DNA of 64,000 bases from Yersinia intermedia (GCF_900635455.1 NZ_LR134116.1:1054001-1118000); one strand, 5' to 3'. Positions 17,303 through 27,251 are shown, counted from the first letter of the stretch. Notes: generated by a model from the letters alone, not told the origin. Translations and numbers: made by a program.

Positions 17303-19564
17303 ATGAAAAAACCCATCAGACTGTCCATTATTGCCACCTTGCTTATCGGGGGCGGTGTGCTGTCCTGCGGGTTGATACCCGAGATGGGGTACGCCGAGTC
17401 TTCTCCTACCCGTATTTATACGGTGGAAAGCCGTACCAGTCTCTATCAGATTGCGTTGCAAAGTGGTCTGGACCTGCGCACCTTGCGCAAACTCAATAAC
17501 GGTAGCCTGGACAAGCGCGATGAGCTGAATGCCGGTGAAAGCCTGCTGTTGCCCGCCAATTCCCCTCTGTTTCCGCTCGACCCGCTGGCGGGCAAGGCCA
17601 TTGCCAGTAACCTGCCGGAGCTGGGTATGGGTAATGACCCCGTTCCGCTGGTGAGCAGTGGTGAACAAAAAACGGCGGCTGCCGCGCACGCTGTCGGGGC
17701 GCAGAACTGGAACAACATGACCAGCGACCAGATGAAAAATCAGGCCGAAAGTTGGGCGAAAGGCCAGGCCAAGGCACAGGTGGTTGACCCGTTGCGCCAG
17801 CAGGCCCAGGAATTATTGGGCAAGTTCGGCAAGGCCCAGGTCAATCTGGCGGTGGACGACAACGGCAGCCTCAGCAAGAGTGCCTTCTCACTTTTTTCGC
17901 CATGGTATGAGAACGACGCCATGGTGGCGTTTTCCCAGGTGGGGGTGCACCGTCAGGATAACCGGATGATTGGTAATCTCGGGGCCGGGGTGCGTTTTGA
18001 TCAGGGCGACTGGCTGTTCGGTGCCAACACCTTCCTTGACCAGGATATCAGCCGCAATCACAGCCGATTAGGATTGGGGCTGGAGTGGTGGGCCGACAAC
18101 CTCAAGCTGGCGAGCAACTATTATCACCCGCTGTCCGGCTGGAAAGACTCCAAAGATTTTGACGATTATCTGGAACGGCCAGCACGGGGTTTTGATGTGC
18201 ACGCTCAGGGCTACCTGCCAGCCTATCAGCAGTTAGGGGCCTCTGCCGTGTATGAGCAGTATTACGGTGATGAAGTGGCGCTGTTCGGCAAGGATAACCT
18301 GCAAAAAGACCCCCATGCGGTGACCGTGGGTGTGGATTACACCCCGTTCCCGCTGGCCACCCTGAAGGTGAGCCACAAAATGGGCAAAGACGGCAAGAAC
18401 AATACCGAGCTGGGTCTGCAGGTTAGCTACCAGATAGGCACGGCACTGGAGAAACAACTGGACCCAGGCAATGTGGCGGCCATGCGCAGCCTGAAAGGCA
18501 GCCGGTATGACCTGGTGGATCGTAACTACGATATCGTACTGGAATACAAAGAAAAAGCCGTGCTGTCGCTGGACTTGGCGGCGGTGCCAATGACGTTACT
18601 GGAAGGCGATGTCTACATGATGCAACCGCTGGTACGCAGCAAATACCGCATCACCAGTGTGAGCTGGCACGGTGATGCGGTGCCGCTGTTGCTGGTGCCC
18701 ACGGCCGGGGCCAATAACCCGCAGGGCTGGCAAATCACACTACCCGCATGGGACGCCACGCCGGGGGCCACCAACCTCTACACCCTGTCCATCAGTATCG
18801 TGGACGAGAAAGGCCATCAGGCCACCTCAAATGATGTGGAAATCCGGGTCGGACAACAACGCCTTGGGCGATTGTTCATCGATGGCGACAGCGCGATGCC
18901 CGCCACAGGTCTGGATGCTGACGCAGTGAAGTTGTCGGCGCATCTGGAAGACCATCTGGGAAAATCCATCAACGACGCGGCATTAGCGCCGGTTTGGGTC
19001 GCCAGAAGTCTCTACTCCGGGGCGGTAGTGCCGCTGGTGACGGGCCCGACCTGCCCGACCGATGAGGACGGTTTTCCTGACGCCTGCCTGCGGGTAGTGC
19101 ATACCGCGACCGAGGTACGTGATGGCATCACTTACTATGTCAACTCGCTGATAAGCAATCAGCCAGGGACTTTTATTATTACCACCGACCTCGGGGCTTA
19201 CGGTGTGACCAACGCGAAAACCATCACGTTCACGTCTGCGTCGCCGATGGAGACTGTCGTGGCTCGCGCCGAAATTCGCGATCCGGCGGGGGAAGATTTA
19301 CTCACGACCCACAACGCACCGCAGGTGGGAGTGACTTATACCGTGGTGCTGTTTGACGAGAATGATGTGGATGTCACGGAGACTCTTCCGGCGGACGAGG
19401 TGCATTGGGCACTGGACGGGACCAATACGGCGGGGTGTGCCATTACCCTGGATAACCATGATACCGGCATGACCGGGTACACCTTTACCCCGCGACCTAA
19501 CGCCAGCAGTAACAGCGGTGTGGTCTGCGGTGATCAGGGCTTTGGGTTGAAAGTGAATTACTGA
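17303..19564 (+). CDS. Invasin/intimin-like inverse autotransporter (type Ve) with LysM domain
   Basis: 753 residues from the ATG at 17303, chosen because GGGA precedes it and a signal peptide follows directly (MKKPIRLSIIATLLIGGGVL...GYA). Then comes a LysM-like domain (YTVESRTSLYQIALQSGLDLR...LNAGESLLLP, about residues 35-85), an inverse-autotransporter beta-barrel (about 140-400; LGAGVRFDQGDWLFGANTFLD, HSRLGLGLEWWADNLKLASNYY) and a relatively short passenger of Ig-like modules. The last module (from VGVTYTVVLFDENDVDVTE to GDQGFGLKVNY) has two Cys that could form a disulfide. This domain recurs without Cys in the next two genes. There is no C-type lectin tip, unlike classical invasin. Role inferred: outer-membrane display or export of partners, as in the ZirT/SinH group. 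Confidence 0.85.
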   Translation: MKKPIRLSIIATLLIGGGVLSCGLIPEMGYAESSPTRIYTVESRTSLYQIALQSGLDLRTLRKLNNGSLDKRDELNAGESLLLPANSPLFPLDPLAGKAIASNLPELGMGNDPVPLVSSGEQKTAAAAHAVGAQNWNNMTSDQMKNQAESWAKGQAKAQVVDPLRQQAQELLGKFGKAQVNLAVDDNGSLSKSAFSLFSPWYENDAMVAFSQVGVHRQDNRMIGNLGAGVRFDQGDWLFGANTFLDQDISRNHSRLGLGLEWWADNLKLASNYYHPLSGWKDSKDFDDYLERPARGFDVHAQGYLPAYQQLGASAVYEQYYGDEVALFGKDNLQKDPHAVTVGVDYTPFPLATLKVSHKMGKDGKNNTELGLQVSYQIGTALEKQLDPGNVAAMRSLKGSRYDLVDRNYDIVLEYKEKAVLSLDLAAVPMTLLEGDVYMMQPLVRSKYRITSVSWHGDAVPLLLVPTAGANNPQGWQITLPAWDATPGATNLYTLSISIVDEKGHQATSNDVEIRVGQQRLGRLFIDGDSAMPATGLDADAVKLSAHLEDHLGKSINDAALAPVWVARSLYSGAVVPLVTGPTCPTDEDGFPDACLRVVHTATEVRDGITYYVNSLISNQPGTFIITTDLGAYGVTNAKTITFTSASPMETVVARAEIRDPAGEDLLTTHNAPQVGVTYTVVLFDENDVDVTETLPADEVHWALDGTNTAGCAITLDNHDTGMTGYTFTPRPNASSNSGVVCGDQGFGLKVNY

Positions 19565-19602
19565 CCCGTTTATGCGGGCTCCTCAGTGAATGCAGGGTAA
19601 CG

Positions 19603-20538
19603 ATGACCATGAAAATGACCACACACATGAAAAAAAGCCTGCGGTTGAATGCCGTGGCACTGGCATTGATGCTGGTGGGCAGTACGCTCAATCCGGTCTG
19701 GGCGGGCAGTACGCCGACCACCACCGCTACCCAGGGCAGCGCCCCGTCGCTGAGTGCGTCAAACAACCTGCCGCACACGGTGGATTTTAGCGGGACTTTT
19801 GCCAGCCAAGGTGCGCTGTCTACCGGTGACACAGTGGTGATGACCTATCACTACACCGATGCGGAGGGTGATGTGGATGATTCGCTGTCCACGGTGGTCT
19901 GGTACTACACCCTGAACGGGACTGATGTGCCGATAACGGCCATGACCAATGTAGCCGCCATTGACGGTGCGCCGGCTACCTCGACCATCACCCTTCCGGC
20001 GGGCGCACTGGGTGCGTCGGCCATTAAAGTGGAAATCTGGGAGCAATCCCAAACCGGTCTGCCGCTGCGCGGCCAGCAGTCGATTCTGGTGCTGGACACC
20101 AGTGGCGCAACCGGCACGGGCGGCGGCGGTACGCTGACTCCGCCGGGGCCGGTTGTCTCGGGTGTGGGTATCAGTGGCGGGATATTCCTGGCGTCGGACA
20201 CACCGGGGGCAGGCAGTGGGGCTATCGATTACGCTCGCTCAACGACGGTCCACCCGACCGTGGGGGCCACGTATGTGTTCCGGGCCTGGGATGACAGCAA
20301 CAGTAACGGGGTATGGGACGCGGGAGAAGCTGACCTGACAGCGACGGTGAGCCACATTCAATGGCAACTGGACGGCAGTAATGCGGCTGCGGCAGGCAGC
20401 AGTTCACCGGCAGTACTGTCTGGCCGCGCGATATCAGGGGCGACTACTCATAGCTATACCGTACCGGTCAACAGTGTTTCAAGCTCAGGGGCCATTCCGG
20501 GGGATCAGGGGTTCAGTCTGAAGGTGACTTTCGAGTAA
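19603..20538 (+). CDS. Exported Ig-like protein sharing the autotransporter's terminal domain (companion 1)
   Basis: 311 residues, starting 38 bp after the autotransporter. Signal peptide with a long basic n-region (MTMKMTTHMKKSLRLNAVALAL...WAG). N-terminal Ig-like module containing TGDTVVMTYHYTDAEGDVDD and TVVWYYTLNGT; Gly-rich linker GATGTGGGGTLTPPGP; C-terminal module from VGATYVFRAWDD through ADLTATVSHIQWQLDGSN to the end GDQGFSLKVTFE. The C-terminal module matches the last module of the upstream protein. No Cys in the mature part. Architecture resembles ZirS/ZirU or SinI-type partners of intimin-like barrels; this is an inference from layout and not from a search. Confidence 0.75.
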   Translation: MTMKMTTHMKKSLRLNAVALALMLVGSTLNPVWAGSTPTTTATQGSAPSLSASNNLPHTVDFSGTFASQGALSTGDTVVMTYHYTDAEGDVDDSLSTVVWYYTLNGTDVPITAMTNVAAIDGAPATSTITLPAGALGASAIKVEIWEQSQTGLPLRGQQSILVLDTSGATGTGGGGTLTPPGPVVSGVGISGGIFLASDTPGAGSGAIDYARSTTVHPTVGATYVFRAWDDSNSNGVWDAGEADLTATVSHIQWQLDGSNAAAAGSSSPAVLSGRAISGATTHSYTVPVNSVSSSGAIPGDQGFSLKVTFE

Positions 20539-20685
20539 GGCCATCTGGCCAAGGGCTGCATCGGGTGTGTTACCGAGCGGACAAAAGTACCTGGCCGCTA
20601 TGGTCACGGATAACGACGCTACAACAGTGACTGATGGTGTCACCGCATAATCAGTGTGCACATTGTTCTATAAGGAAAGCAGAAG

Positions 20686-21621
20686 ATGAGAATCACCAAG
20701 ACCCGTACATTTACATTAAAGAAAGTCGCTCTGGCACTGATGATAGCCGCGGGCACCATTACCAGTGCCTATGCGGTAGTGACTGGTTCGACTGGCACTA
20801 TTCGGGGCGTTATTCCGGTGCTGAAATCTGCCAGTGGTGCTGACATCCACGCAGTGGATTTTGCGACCAATGGTACTAACCCGTTGATGCCGGTCACCGG
20901 TGACACCATCACCATGACCTACAAATACACTGATACTGATGGTGATGCGGATAACTCCACGACCACGGTACACTGGTACTACGTGCCCGCCAACGGTACG
21001 GCCCCGCAGGTAGAAATCACCACAGGGATTACCAATGCGCTGGCTGGCGATACCACCGATAGTGCAGGCGGCAGCAGCGCAGTTGTCATTCCCGATGAAG
21101 CGCTAGGGGCCATCATTAAAGCAGTCATCACGGAGACATCCGTGACGGGTGACCTAAATACCGGCTACACCCTTACCTATGACAATGTCTCTAAACCGGG
21201 CGCTATCACTCCGGGACCCGATGGCGGCACCGATACTGGCGGAGGTGGGGAAACGACGGTTCCTGACCAACCCGTTGGACCGGGGGCCGATTTGATCCCG
21301 GCTATTTACGCAACCACGGATACTGGTTTCACCACCAACCTGCTTGCCGAAGAGAATGCGAATATCAAACTGAAAGTCGGTGCGACCTATCAGTTCAAAC
21401 TGTTCGGGTCAGATGGCACTACCGACCTGACCAGTACTGTCAATTACAAATGGAAACTTACCGGGAGCAGTGCAACCACCCATACTGCAGCCCCGGAAAC
21501 CTTGTTCAATCCAGATGCTAACTTCGTGGTACCGGCAAATGTGGCGGCTCAGGCGATCGTTGTGTCACCAGACGGTGTGCAGGGCTTTGGTTTGGCGGTC
21601 GATTACAACGCCAAACAGTAA
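20686..21621 (+). CDS. Exported Ig-like protein, paralogue of the preceding gene (companion 2)
   Basis: 311 residues, the same length as its neighbour, with AAGGAAA upstream of the ATG. Signal peptide (MRITKTRTFTLKKVALALMI...AYA), a VTGSTGTIRGVIP lead-in, N-terminal module TGDTITMTYKYTDTDGDADN followed by TVHWYYVPANGT, linker GGTDTGGGGETTVPD, C-terminal module VGATYQFKLFGSDGTTDLTSTVNYKWKLTGSS minus the first residues, and the ending GVQGFGLAVDYNAKQ. The two companions plainly derive from one duplication. No membrane anchor or lipobox is seen, so it is expected to be secreted or surface-held through the barrel protein. A terminator follows. Confidence 0.75.
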   Translation: MRITKTRTFTLKKVALALMIAAGTITSAYAVVTGSTGTIRGVIPVLKSASGADIHAVDFATNGTNPLMPVTGDTITMTYKYTDTDGDADNSTTTVHWYYVPANGTAPQVEITTGITNALAGDTTDSAGGSSAVVIPDEALGAIIKAVITETSVTGDLNTGYTLTYDNVSKPGAITPGPDGGTDTGGGGETTVPDQPVGPGADLIPAIYATTDTGFTTNLLAEENANIKLKVGATYQFKLFGSDGTTDLTSTVNYKWKLTGSSATTHTAAPETLFNPDANFVVPANVAAQAIVVSPDGVQGFGLAVDYNAKQ

Positions 21622-21638
21622 AGGATTTTACTCTCTGG

Positions 21639-21661
21639 CAGGCCTTTCGGGGCCTGTTTTT
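21639..21661 (+). terminator. Intrinsic terminator after companion 2
   Basis: CAGGCC, loop TTTCGG, GGCCTG, then TTTTT. It separates the first three surface genes from the fourth, which may therefore be expressed less or from its own promoter. Confidence 0.85.
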
Positions 21662-21774
21662 ACCGATATTCAAGACAGACACTACAGGGGCTATCTGAGC
21701 GTTTGCGCTTAGACGAGTGTTCAGATAGCCATTGTTTTGGGCACATAGCAGGCAGACCGGGAAGGATGACAATC

Positions 21775-22956
21775 ATGAAAAACGAGACCTGCTATTCTGA
21801 TGCTGACAGACAGTACATTAGGGCACACCGACAACGCTGCTACCGGCCAGGTACGGTGTCCACGCTGGTGGGGCTGATACTGGTGGCGATAAGCGCCCCG
21901 ACAGTTTGGGCAAAAGTGACTCACTCCACAGGCACCATTGAGGGGCGGCCTCCCACTGCAACGGGATTACTCAATGTGATGTTCCCGGGGGGAACCACGG
22001 CTGTGACCCAAAATGTAGTAGTAGGAACAGCCCATAAACCCAATGATTTTTGGCTTTCTGCATCCGGCCTGATATTGAAAGACCAGGACAGTGATACGGG
22101 GTTAAGTGCCTCTCTGGATACCGCCGCCGTGACCTGGGTCTGGAAGTACAACAATGTGGCGCTCACACCAGCACAACTGGCGGCACCGTTCAGTGCGTCA
22201 TTTTTAGGCAAAACACTGACCGTGGTTGCCAGTGCCCCGATAGCAGTCTCCTCGCTCACAGGGGCCCCAACAACCAGCAGCCCCAGTACCCTCAGCAGCG
22301 CCACATACACACTTGTGGTACCTGCGAGTTTACCGGTGGTGCGGGTAAATGGGGCCAGTTTCGCCTTAGACTCTGGCTTCCCAAAAACCGGCTTCAGTCA
22401 GGCCACATTCCAGTTTTGGATGAACGGGACCAGCGCCAGCGGGAACAGCAATTACACTTTCGCTGCTGACCCGCGGGCACCGTGGGTCACTGTTAACCCC
22501 GCAACCGGTGTAGTCACATTCGTCGCTGAACCTGCGTCCGCACAAACCGTAAATATCACCATTACTGATACGCGCACGAACGAAGTTACACCTTACTCAT
22601 TCACCATTGGCACCTGGTTTGTGAACAACGGGAGTAACAAAATGACAGCAGCCCAGGCTGATTCCTATTGTGCCGGTTTAGGGGCGAGTTACGGAGTGCC
22701 AAGTTATTTAAAAATGACGAATGCGGCGACAGGAACAAATGGAACGCGCGCACCTGATGGCAGACTTTGGGATGAGTGGGGGAGTTTAGGTGTTGCGGAC
22801 TACACAGGTTCCGGTTGGGTCAGCAACTACCATTGGGCGTTTGAACTGTATGGTACCGGCAGCAGCAGCCGGTACGTCGTCTTCCTCAGCGTTGGCAACA
22901 TGTCCGGCTACTTCTCGGCGAGTCAGCTCTATGTTGCGTGTTCGAGGACTCTTTGA
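21775..22956 (+). CDS. Exported adhesin-like protein with an invasin-type C-terminal lectin-like domain (companion 3)
   Basis: About 393 residues from the ATG at 21775, supported by GGGAAGGA eight bases upstream; an ATG at 21766 is embedded in that site. A long n-region precedes the signal core (VSTLVGLILVAISAPTVWA). The mature start KVTHSTGTIEGRPP matches the lead-in of companion 2 (VTGSTGTIRGVIP). Middle Ig-like modules include LILKDQDSDTG..VTWVWKYNN and a cadherin-like stretch (DPRAPWVTVNPATGVVTFVAEP). The last about 110 residues (WFVNNGSNKMTAAQADSYCAGLG ... LWDEWGSLG ... YVACSRTL) resemble the C-type-lectin-like tip of invasin, with the two Cys that close its disulfide. It lacks a barrel of its own. 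Confidence 0.72.
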   Translation: MKNETCYSDADRQYIRAHRQRCYRPGTVSTLVGLILVAISAPTVWAKVTHSTGTIEGRPPTATGLLNVMFPGGTTAVTQNVVVGTAHKPNDFWLSASGLILKDQDSDTGLSASLDTAAVTWVWKYNNVALTPAQLAAPFSASFLGKTLTVVASAPIAVSSLTGAPTTSSPSTLSSATYTLVVPASLPVVRVNGASFALDSGFPKTGFSQATFQFWMNGTSASGNSNYTFAADPRAPWVTVNPATGVVTFVAEPASAQTVNITITDTRTNEVTPYSFTIGTWFVNNGSNKMTAAQADSYCAGLGASYGVPSYLKMTNAATGTNGTRAPDGRLWDEWGSLGVADYTGSGWVSNYHWAFELYGTGSSSRYVVFLSVGNMSGYFSASQLYVACSRTL

Positions 22957-23008
22957 TCTCTATAACCATAGATCATAAGCCGCCACGATAAGCAGGTAAG
23001 TAAAGCGT

Positions 23009-23028
23009 CCGCGCCACGGATGGCGCGG
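23009..23028. other. GC-rich stem-loop downstream of the surface module
   Basis: CCGCGCC, loop ACGGAT, GGCGCGG, followed by only two T. It lies between the convergent companion 3 and proX and could weakly terminate or stabilise either mRNA. Confidence 0.45.
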
Positions 23029-23153
23029 TTCAAACCAACAAGGTGGTCGTTGCTAAAAGGGAATATGGCGTCTTTATGATCTGCCTATTCTCTGCGCCGT
23101 TGGCTCCTTGTCAGCAACTTCAAAAATAACCGAAAGTGTCTGTCCTTGGTTAC

Positions 23154-24158
23154 TTACTGCGCGTTTTGGACTTTACCCGCTTGCGCGGCAGTTTTCACCC
23201 AGCCATCAAAGGTGGCCTGATGAGCCTGAATCCAGCCATTCACATGACGTTCAATATCGGCATCTGACGATTCACCTGCGTGCATCCGCATGTTCTGCGC
23301 ATTCACATCATTAATCGATAATTTCATGATAGAGAACAGCTTAGCGGCAGCCGGGTTAGCTTCAGCCCATTTTTTGTTAGCCACGATATGCATCACACTT
23401 GGTGGGAAGCCGTAGTTCGCACCATTAGACAGCTTGGTGTCGATAGTTTTATCCGGCAGGGAAGAGAAAGGAACCTGCAACCATACTACGTCACGGCCCG
23501 GTACCAATACATCACTGACCCAATAAGGTGTCCAGGTGTAATACAGGATCGGTTTGCCTTCTTTGTAACGGGTAATGGTATCGGCAATCATCGCGGCATA
23601 GTTACCCTGATTATGGGTAACGGTATCGCTCAGACCATACGCTTTGATCTGATGATTTATCGGTGCTTCACAACCCCAGCCCGGATTACAGCCGGTTAGA
23701 TCGGCTTTGCCATCGTTATTGGCATCAAACAATTTGGCGATTTTCGGATCTTTTAGCTGCTCAATATTGGTAATGTGGTATTTATCAGCGGTTTTTTTGT
23801 CAATCAGATAACCCTGTGCCAGCCCTTCAATATAATTACCCTGACGATAAAATTTGGCATCGCCACCGGCCGCATTATATTGGTCGTTATGCAGCGGTAC
23901 CCAATTAACCGCCAGATAGGTGGCATCACCTGCGCCGATAGTTGAATACGCAACGTTGTAGTCTACCTCTTTGGTCGGTTGGACATCGTAACCGAGTTTT
24001 TCCAAGGCTTTATTGACCAGAGAGGTCTGGAAGGTCTCTTCCGAAATGGTACTTTGCAGTGGCTGGACAGTGATGCCTTTGCCCGGTAATTCTGCGGCGG
24101 ATAACTGAGTGCTGATCAGTGTGGTGAGGGCCAAGGCCCAGATTCCTGTCGAACGCAT
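23154..24158 (-). CDS. proX: Glycine betaine/proline betaine-binding periplasmic protein
   Basis: 334 residues with a signal peptide ([22 protein letters not shown]) followed by the ProX-type type II binding-protein fold ([55 protein letters not shown]). Trp-rich segments provide the aromatic cage for quaternary ammonium ligands. Third gene of the proVWX operon; it is separated from proW by 135 bp that contain a hairpin. Confidence 0.95.
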   Translation of the reverse strand: MRSTGIWALALTTLISTQLSAAELPGKGITVQPLQSTISEETFQTSLVNKALEKLGYDVQPTKEVDYNVAYSTIGAGDATYLAVNWVPLHNDQYNAAGGDAKFYRQGNYIEGLAQGYLIDKKTADKYHITNIEQLKDPKIAKLFDANNDGKADLTGCNPGWGCEAPINHQIKAYGLSDTVTHNQGNYAAMIADTITRYKEGKPILYYTWTPYWVSDVLVPGRDVVWLQVPFSSLPDKTIDTKLSNGANYGFPPSVMHIVANKKWAEANPAAAKLFSIMKLSINDVNAQNMRMHAGESSDADIERHVNGWIQAHQATFDGWVKTAAQAGKVQNAQ

Positions 24159-24198
24159 AGTTGTTCCTTTTTAAGCTATTTTACTTGCCATTTTGAAC

Positions 24199-24239
24199 GG
24201 GGCAGCGCTCAACGCACCTGCGGTGATTGCGCGCTGCCC
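24199..24239 (-). other. Stem-loop in the proW-proX intercistronic gap
   Basis: GGGCAGCGC (24200-24208) pairs with GCGCTGCCC (24231-24239) over a 22-base loop that itself can form a small stem. Without a T-run, it looks like an mRNA processing or stabilising element of the operon rather than a terminator. Such an element could raise proX above proVW. Confidence 0.5.
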
Positions 24240-24293
24240 ATGTCCAAACTGCCTGTGACAATTACGCTTAAATTTGAGCGTAATAATTTGAAA

Positions 24294-25475
24294 TTACTTA
24301 GTATTTCGAAATGGTTTAGTGATAAGCCCAATCGGGCCGGCTGCATACCAGCGGCCAATGCCTTTGGTACGGCGATCACGGCCTAATGATTGGGTCAGGC
24401 GGTCAAGGATAATCGCCAGAATCACGATACCGACACCACCGACGGCGGCCAGCCCCATATCAAGGCGGCCAATACCGCGCAGTACCATTTGACCTAAGCC
24501 CCCGACAGCAATCATCGAAGCGATAACCACCATCGACAGTGCCAGCATCAGGGTTTGGTTGACACCGGCCATGATGGTTGGCATCGCCAGCGGTAACTGC
24601 ACTTTGAACAGTAATTGGCGTGGATTAGCGCCAAAGGATTCAGCGGCTTCGATCAGATCTTCTGGTACCTGTTTAATGCCCAAAATAGTCAGCCGGACAA
24701 TGGGGGGCAGAGCAAAGATGATAGTCACGACCACGCCGGGGACGTTACCGATACCGAATAGCATAACGATGGGCACCAGATAAACGAATGCCGGTGTAGT
24801 CTGCATGGCATCCAGTAACGGCCGAATTATACGTGCGGCATTATTACTGCGTGCCAGCCATATCCCCATCGGTAGCCCGATAAGAATGCAGAAGAACAAC
24901 GAAGTCAAAACCAGTGCCAGTGTCACCATCGCTTGTGACCACGCACCAATAGCGCCAATAGCCACCAGTGAGATCAGGGTTGCCACGCCCATTCCTAAGG
25001 TGGAGAACTGCCAGGCGATCAGTGCGAAAACCAGAATCGCGATCGGTGCTGGCATGCCCAGTAGCAGGTGCTGAAAGCCACTGAGAATAAAATCAACCGG
25101 CACACGAATGCCCTGGAACAGCGGGCGAAAATGCAGCACAACCCAGTCAATACCGTGAGTGACCCAGGAATCCAGTGGCACCCAAGTGTTATGGAACGGG
25201 TCCATCAGGCTGAAATGTTCGGGAGCAGCGGCCGGAGTACTATTCAACCAATCGGTACTTTGTGTCGCAGTGCTCTGAACGGCCTGAGAAGCAACCTCAT
25301 GGCTGGCACTGCTTGCGGCATGGCTACCCTCGGCCATGCTCGCTCCCCACGGGTCAGCAGCGGCTGACAGTGTCTGAGGGGCAGTATCCGTAGCTACCGG
25401 TGCTGCTGAAACCGCCGCATCCGTCGCCCAAGGGTTACTGTCTACAGGGGTACTGTTTTGAATTGGATCACTCAT
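24294..25475 (-). CDS. proW: Glycine betaine ABC transporter permease
   Basis: 393 residues. The N-terminal about 100 residues are a long Ala/Ser/Pro-rich hydrophilic extension (typical of ProW, here with repeats of [17 protein letters not shown] type), followed by a binding-protein-dependent permease domain with the EAA-type loop [30 protein letters not shown] at about residues 270-300. It forms the membrane channel for betaine uptake under osmotic stress. Its start overlaps the end of proV by 8 bp, indicating coupling. Confidence 0.95.
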   Translation of the reverse strand: MSDPIQNSTPVDSNPWATDAAVSAAPVATDTAPQTLSAAADPWGASMAEGSHAASSASHEVASQAVQSTATQSTDWLNSTPAAAPEHFSLMDPFHNTWVPLDSWVTHGIDWVVLHFRPLFQGIRVPVDFILSGFQHLLLGMPAPIAILVFALIAWQFSTLGMGVATLISLVAIGAIGAWSQAMVTLALVLTSLFFCILIGLPMGIWLARSNNAARIIRPLLDAMQTTPAFVYLVPIVMLFGIGNVPGVVVTIIFALPPIVRLTILGIKQVPEDLIEAAESFGANPRQLLFKVQLPLAMPTIMAGVNQTLMLALSMVVIASMIAVGGLGQMVLRGIGRLDMGLAAVGGVGIVILAIILDRLTQSLGRDRRTKGIGRWYAAGPIGLITKPFRNTK

Positions 25476-26667
25476 TTGGCGTTTCCTTATCTAAGGCCTG
25501 CAACAGCATGGCTTTGGAAATAATACCGATATAACTGTTGTCTTCACCGACCACAGGGACCGCACACGGCGCCTGGGCAACCAGTGAAATCAACTCACTG
25601 AGGGGCATATCTGCGGGAACCGGTGCCGGATCGGCCAGTAAGGCACTATCCAGCGACTGGCTCTCAGACAAGGCTTTTTTCAGTGAATCTATCGATACCA
25701 CGCCAATAAACTTCTGCCCGCGTTCCAGCACATAGCCATAATCGCGGTCTTCGTCTTGCAGCAGTTTTAACGCCGAACGCGGGCCGAAACCCGGGGTTTT
25801 ACGGATTAACGATACCGGGCGACGGCGCGCGATATCCTTGGCACTAAAGACGTGGCTGATATCGACGCCACGGAAGAAGGTGCGCACATAGTCATTAGCC
25901 GGATTATTCAGTATTTCATCCGGGGTGCCGACTTGTACTACTTCGCCGCCCTGCATAATGGCGATACGATCACCAATGCGCATGGCTTCATCCAGATCAT
26001 GAGAGATAAAGACAATGGTCCTTTGATGTTTGGCCTGTAATTTGACCAGCTCATCTTGCATTTCTGTTCGTATTAAGGGGTCTAGCGCCGAAAAGGCCTC
26101 ATCCATTAATAAGATGTCAGGGTTATTGGCCATCGCACGGGCTAAACCGACGCGCTGACGCATCCCGCCGGAAAGTTCATCGGGGTAGGAGTGGGCATAG
26201 CTTTCCAGACTCACCTGACGCAGTGCTTCCAGCGCTTTGTCGTGACGTTCCTGCAAAGGGACGCCAGCCAGCTCCATACCGAATGCGGTGTTATCGAGAA
26301 CATTCAAATGGGGCATTAATGCAAAGGACTGAAAGACCATACTGATCTTATTACGGCGAACGGTGCGCAGGGCACTATCAGATATTTTTGCAATATCTTC
26401 GCCATCGATCAGTACTTCTCCACGGGTGGGTTCTATCAGACGATTGAGAAGGCGTACCAGGGTGGATTTACCGGAACCGGATAACCCCATGATGACGAAT
26501 ATCTCGCCTTCTTCAATGGCCAGATTGGCATCTTTAACGCCAACGGACAAACCAGTTTTGGCAAATATCTGCTCTTTATTCTTACCTGATTCAAGCAGCT
26601 TAAAAGCCCGTTCTGGATGCTCACCAAATATCTTATATAAATTTTTTACTTCGAGTTTAATTGCCAT
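25468..26667 (-). CDS. proV: Glycine betaine ABC transporter ATPase
   Basis: 399 residues from the [20 protein letters not shown] start, which matches the E. coli start; the open frame extends eight codons further only through a TTG. Walker [10 protein letters not shown] (about residues 61-69), signature [14 protein letters not shown], Walker [15 protein letters not shown]-loop [11 protein letters not shown]. The C-terminal pair of CBS-like modules ([40 protein letters not shown]) is where ProV/OpuA proteins sense ionic strength. First gene of the operon. Confidence 0.95.
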   Translation of the reverse strand: MAIKLEVKNLYKIFGEHPERAFKLLESGKNKEQIFAKTGLSVGVKDANLAIEEGEIFVIMGLSGSGKSTLVRLLNRLIEPTRGEVLIDGEDIAKISDSALRTVRRNKISMVFQSFALMPHLNVLDNTAFGMELAGVPLQERHDKALEALRQVSLESYAHSYPDELSGGMRQRVGLARAMANNPDILLMDEAFSALDPLIRTEMQDELVKLQAKHQRTIVFISHDLDEAMRIGDRIAIMQGGEVVQVGTPDEILNNPANDYVRTFFRGVDISHVFSAKDIARRRPVSLIRKTPGFGPRSALKLLQDEDRDYGYVLERGQKFIGVVSIDSLKKALSESQSLDSALLADPAPVPADMPLSELISLVAQAPCAVPVVGEDNSYIGIISKAMLLQALDKETPNE

Positions 26668-27223
26668 GCAGTTGGTGTATTCCTCTGTCAATTTTGAATT
26701 ATGTTTATTCGATCAATGTTTATCCTGATGAAAAAATAGAGCGCCATATACCCTAACACAGTGAGAATCTGAGACAACCCTCAATGTTCTTATAATCTGA
26801 ATTGCAATAGTCCTTATCTCAGTATATATCTTTTAAACTTGTTAATTTACATGCGTTAATATTGTGTTTTTTTGATGTGCGTGTCTCGTCTAATATCGAT
26901 AGGCCGAGTTAACTCTAATTAGTGAGTTAATGGTGTGAATGTTGTCCCGGTATATCCAATATATGGCTTATGTCATTATTGATTATATCTCTCCGATCTT
27001 TGCCTCTGCTTAGTCTTGGACTTAGGCGCTCTTCAGCACGCTGATATCACATTTTTATCGTCGCAATATATACGCTGAATCCCCCTTATACACTGGCCTG
27101 CGCCTAAATGAGCGGTGAGATGAAAATTTCAGTTTTTAGTTATGGGTCTGTTCATCAAGGAGGTAAAACGCAGACGGTGCTGTGAATTGTTTTCGAGGTG
27201 ACTGAGGCTTTAAATCATCACAA

Positions 27224-27251
27224 AATAAACGGCAGCCTCGCTGTGACTGCC
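27224..27251 (-). terminator. Likely terminator of nrdHIEF
   Basis: On the minus strand GGCAG (27251-27247) pairs with CTGCC (27235-27231), and is followed by GTTTATTTTG. The tract is T-rich but interrupted. Confidence 0.5.

Noticed and set aside
17334..17382. Lipobox-like VLSC in the autotransporter signal peptide
   Set aside because: Leu at -2 is not typical, and a normal signal-peptidase I site GYA follows; inverse autotransporters are not usually lipoproteins.
17300..17922. Several long minus-strand frames under the inverse autotransporter gene
   Set aside because: They lie opposite a gene with a clear signal peptide, LysM and barrel; GC-rich codons open the other strand. No ribosome sites or familiar motifs.
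15869..23153. Possible integrative element between tRNA-Asp and a duplicated tRNA 3' end
   Set aside because: No copy of the tRNA 3' sequence, integrase gene or phage genes was seen downstream; the idea of insertion is kept only as a synteny-based suggestion.
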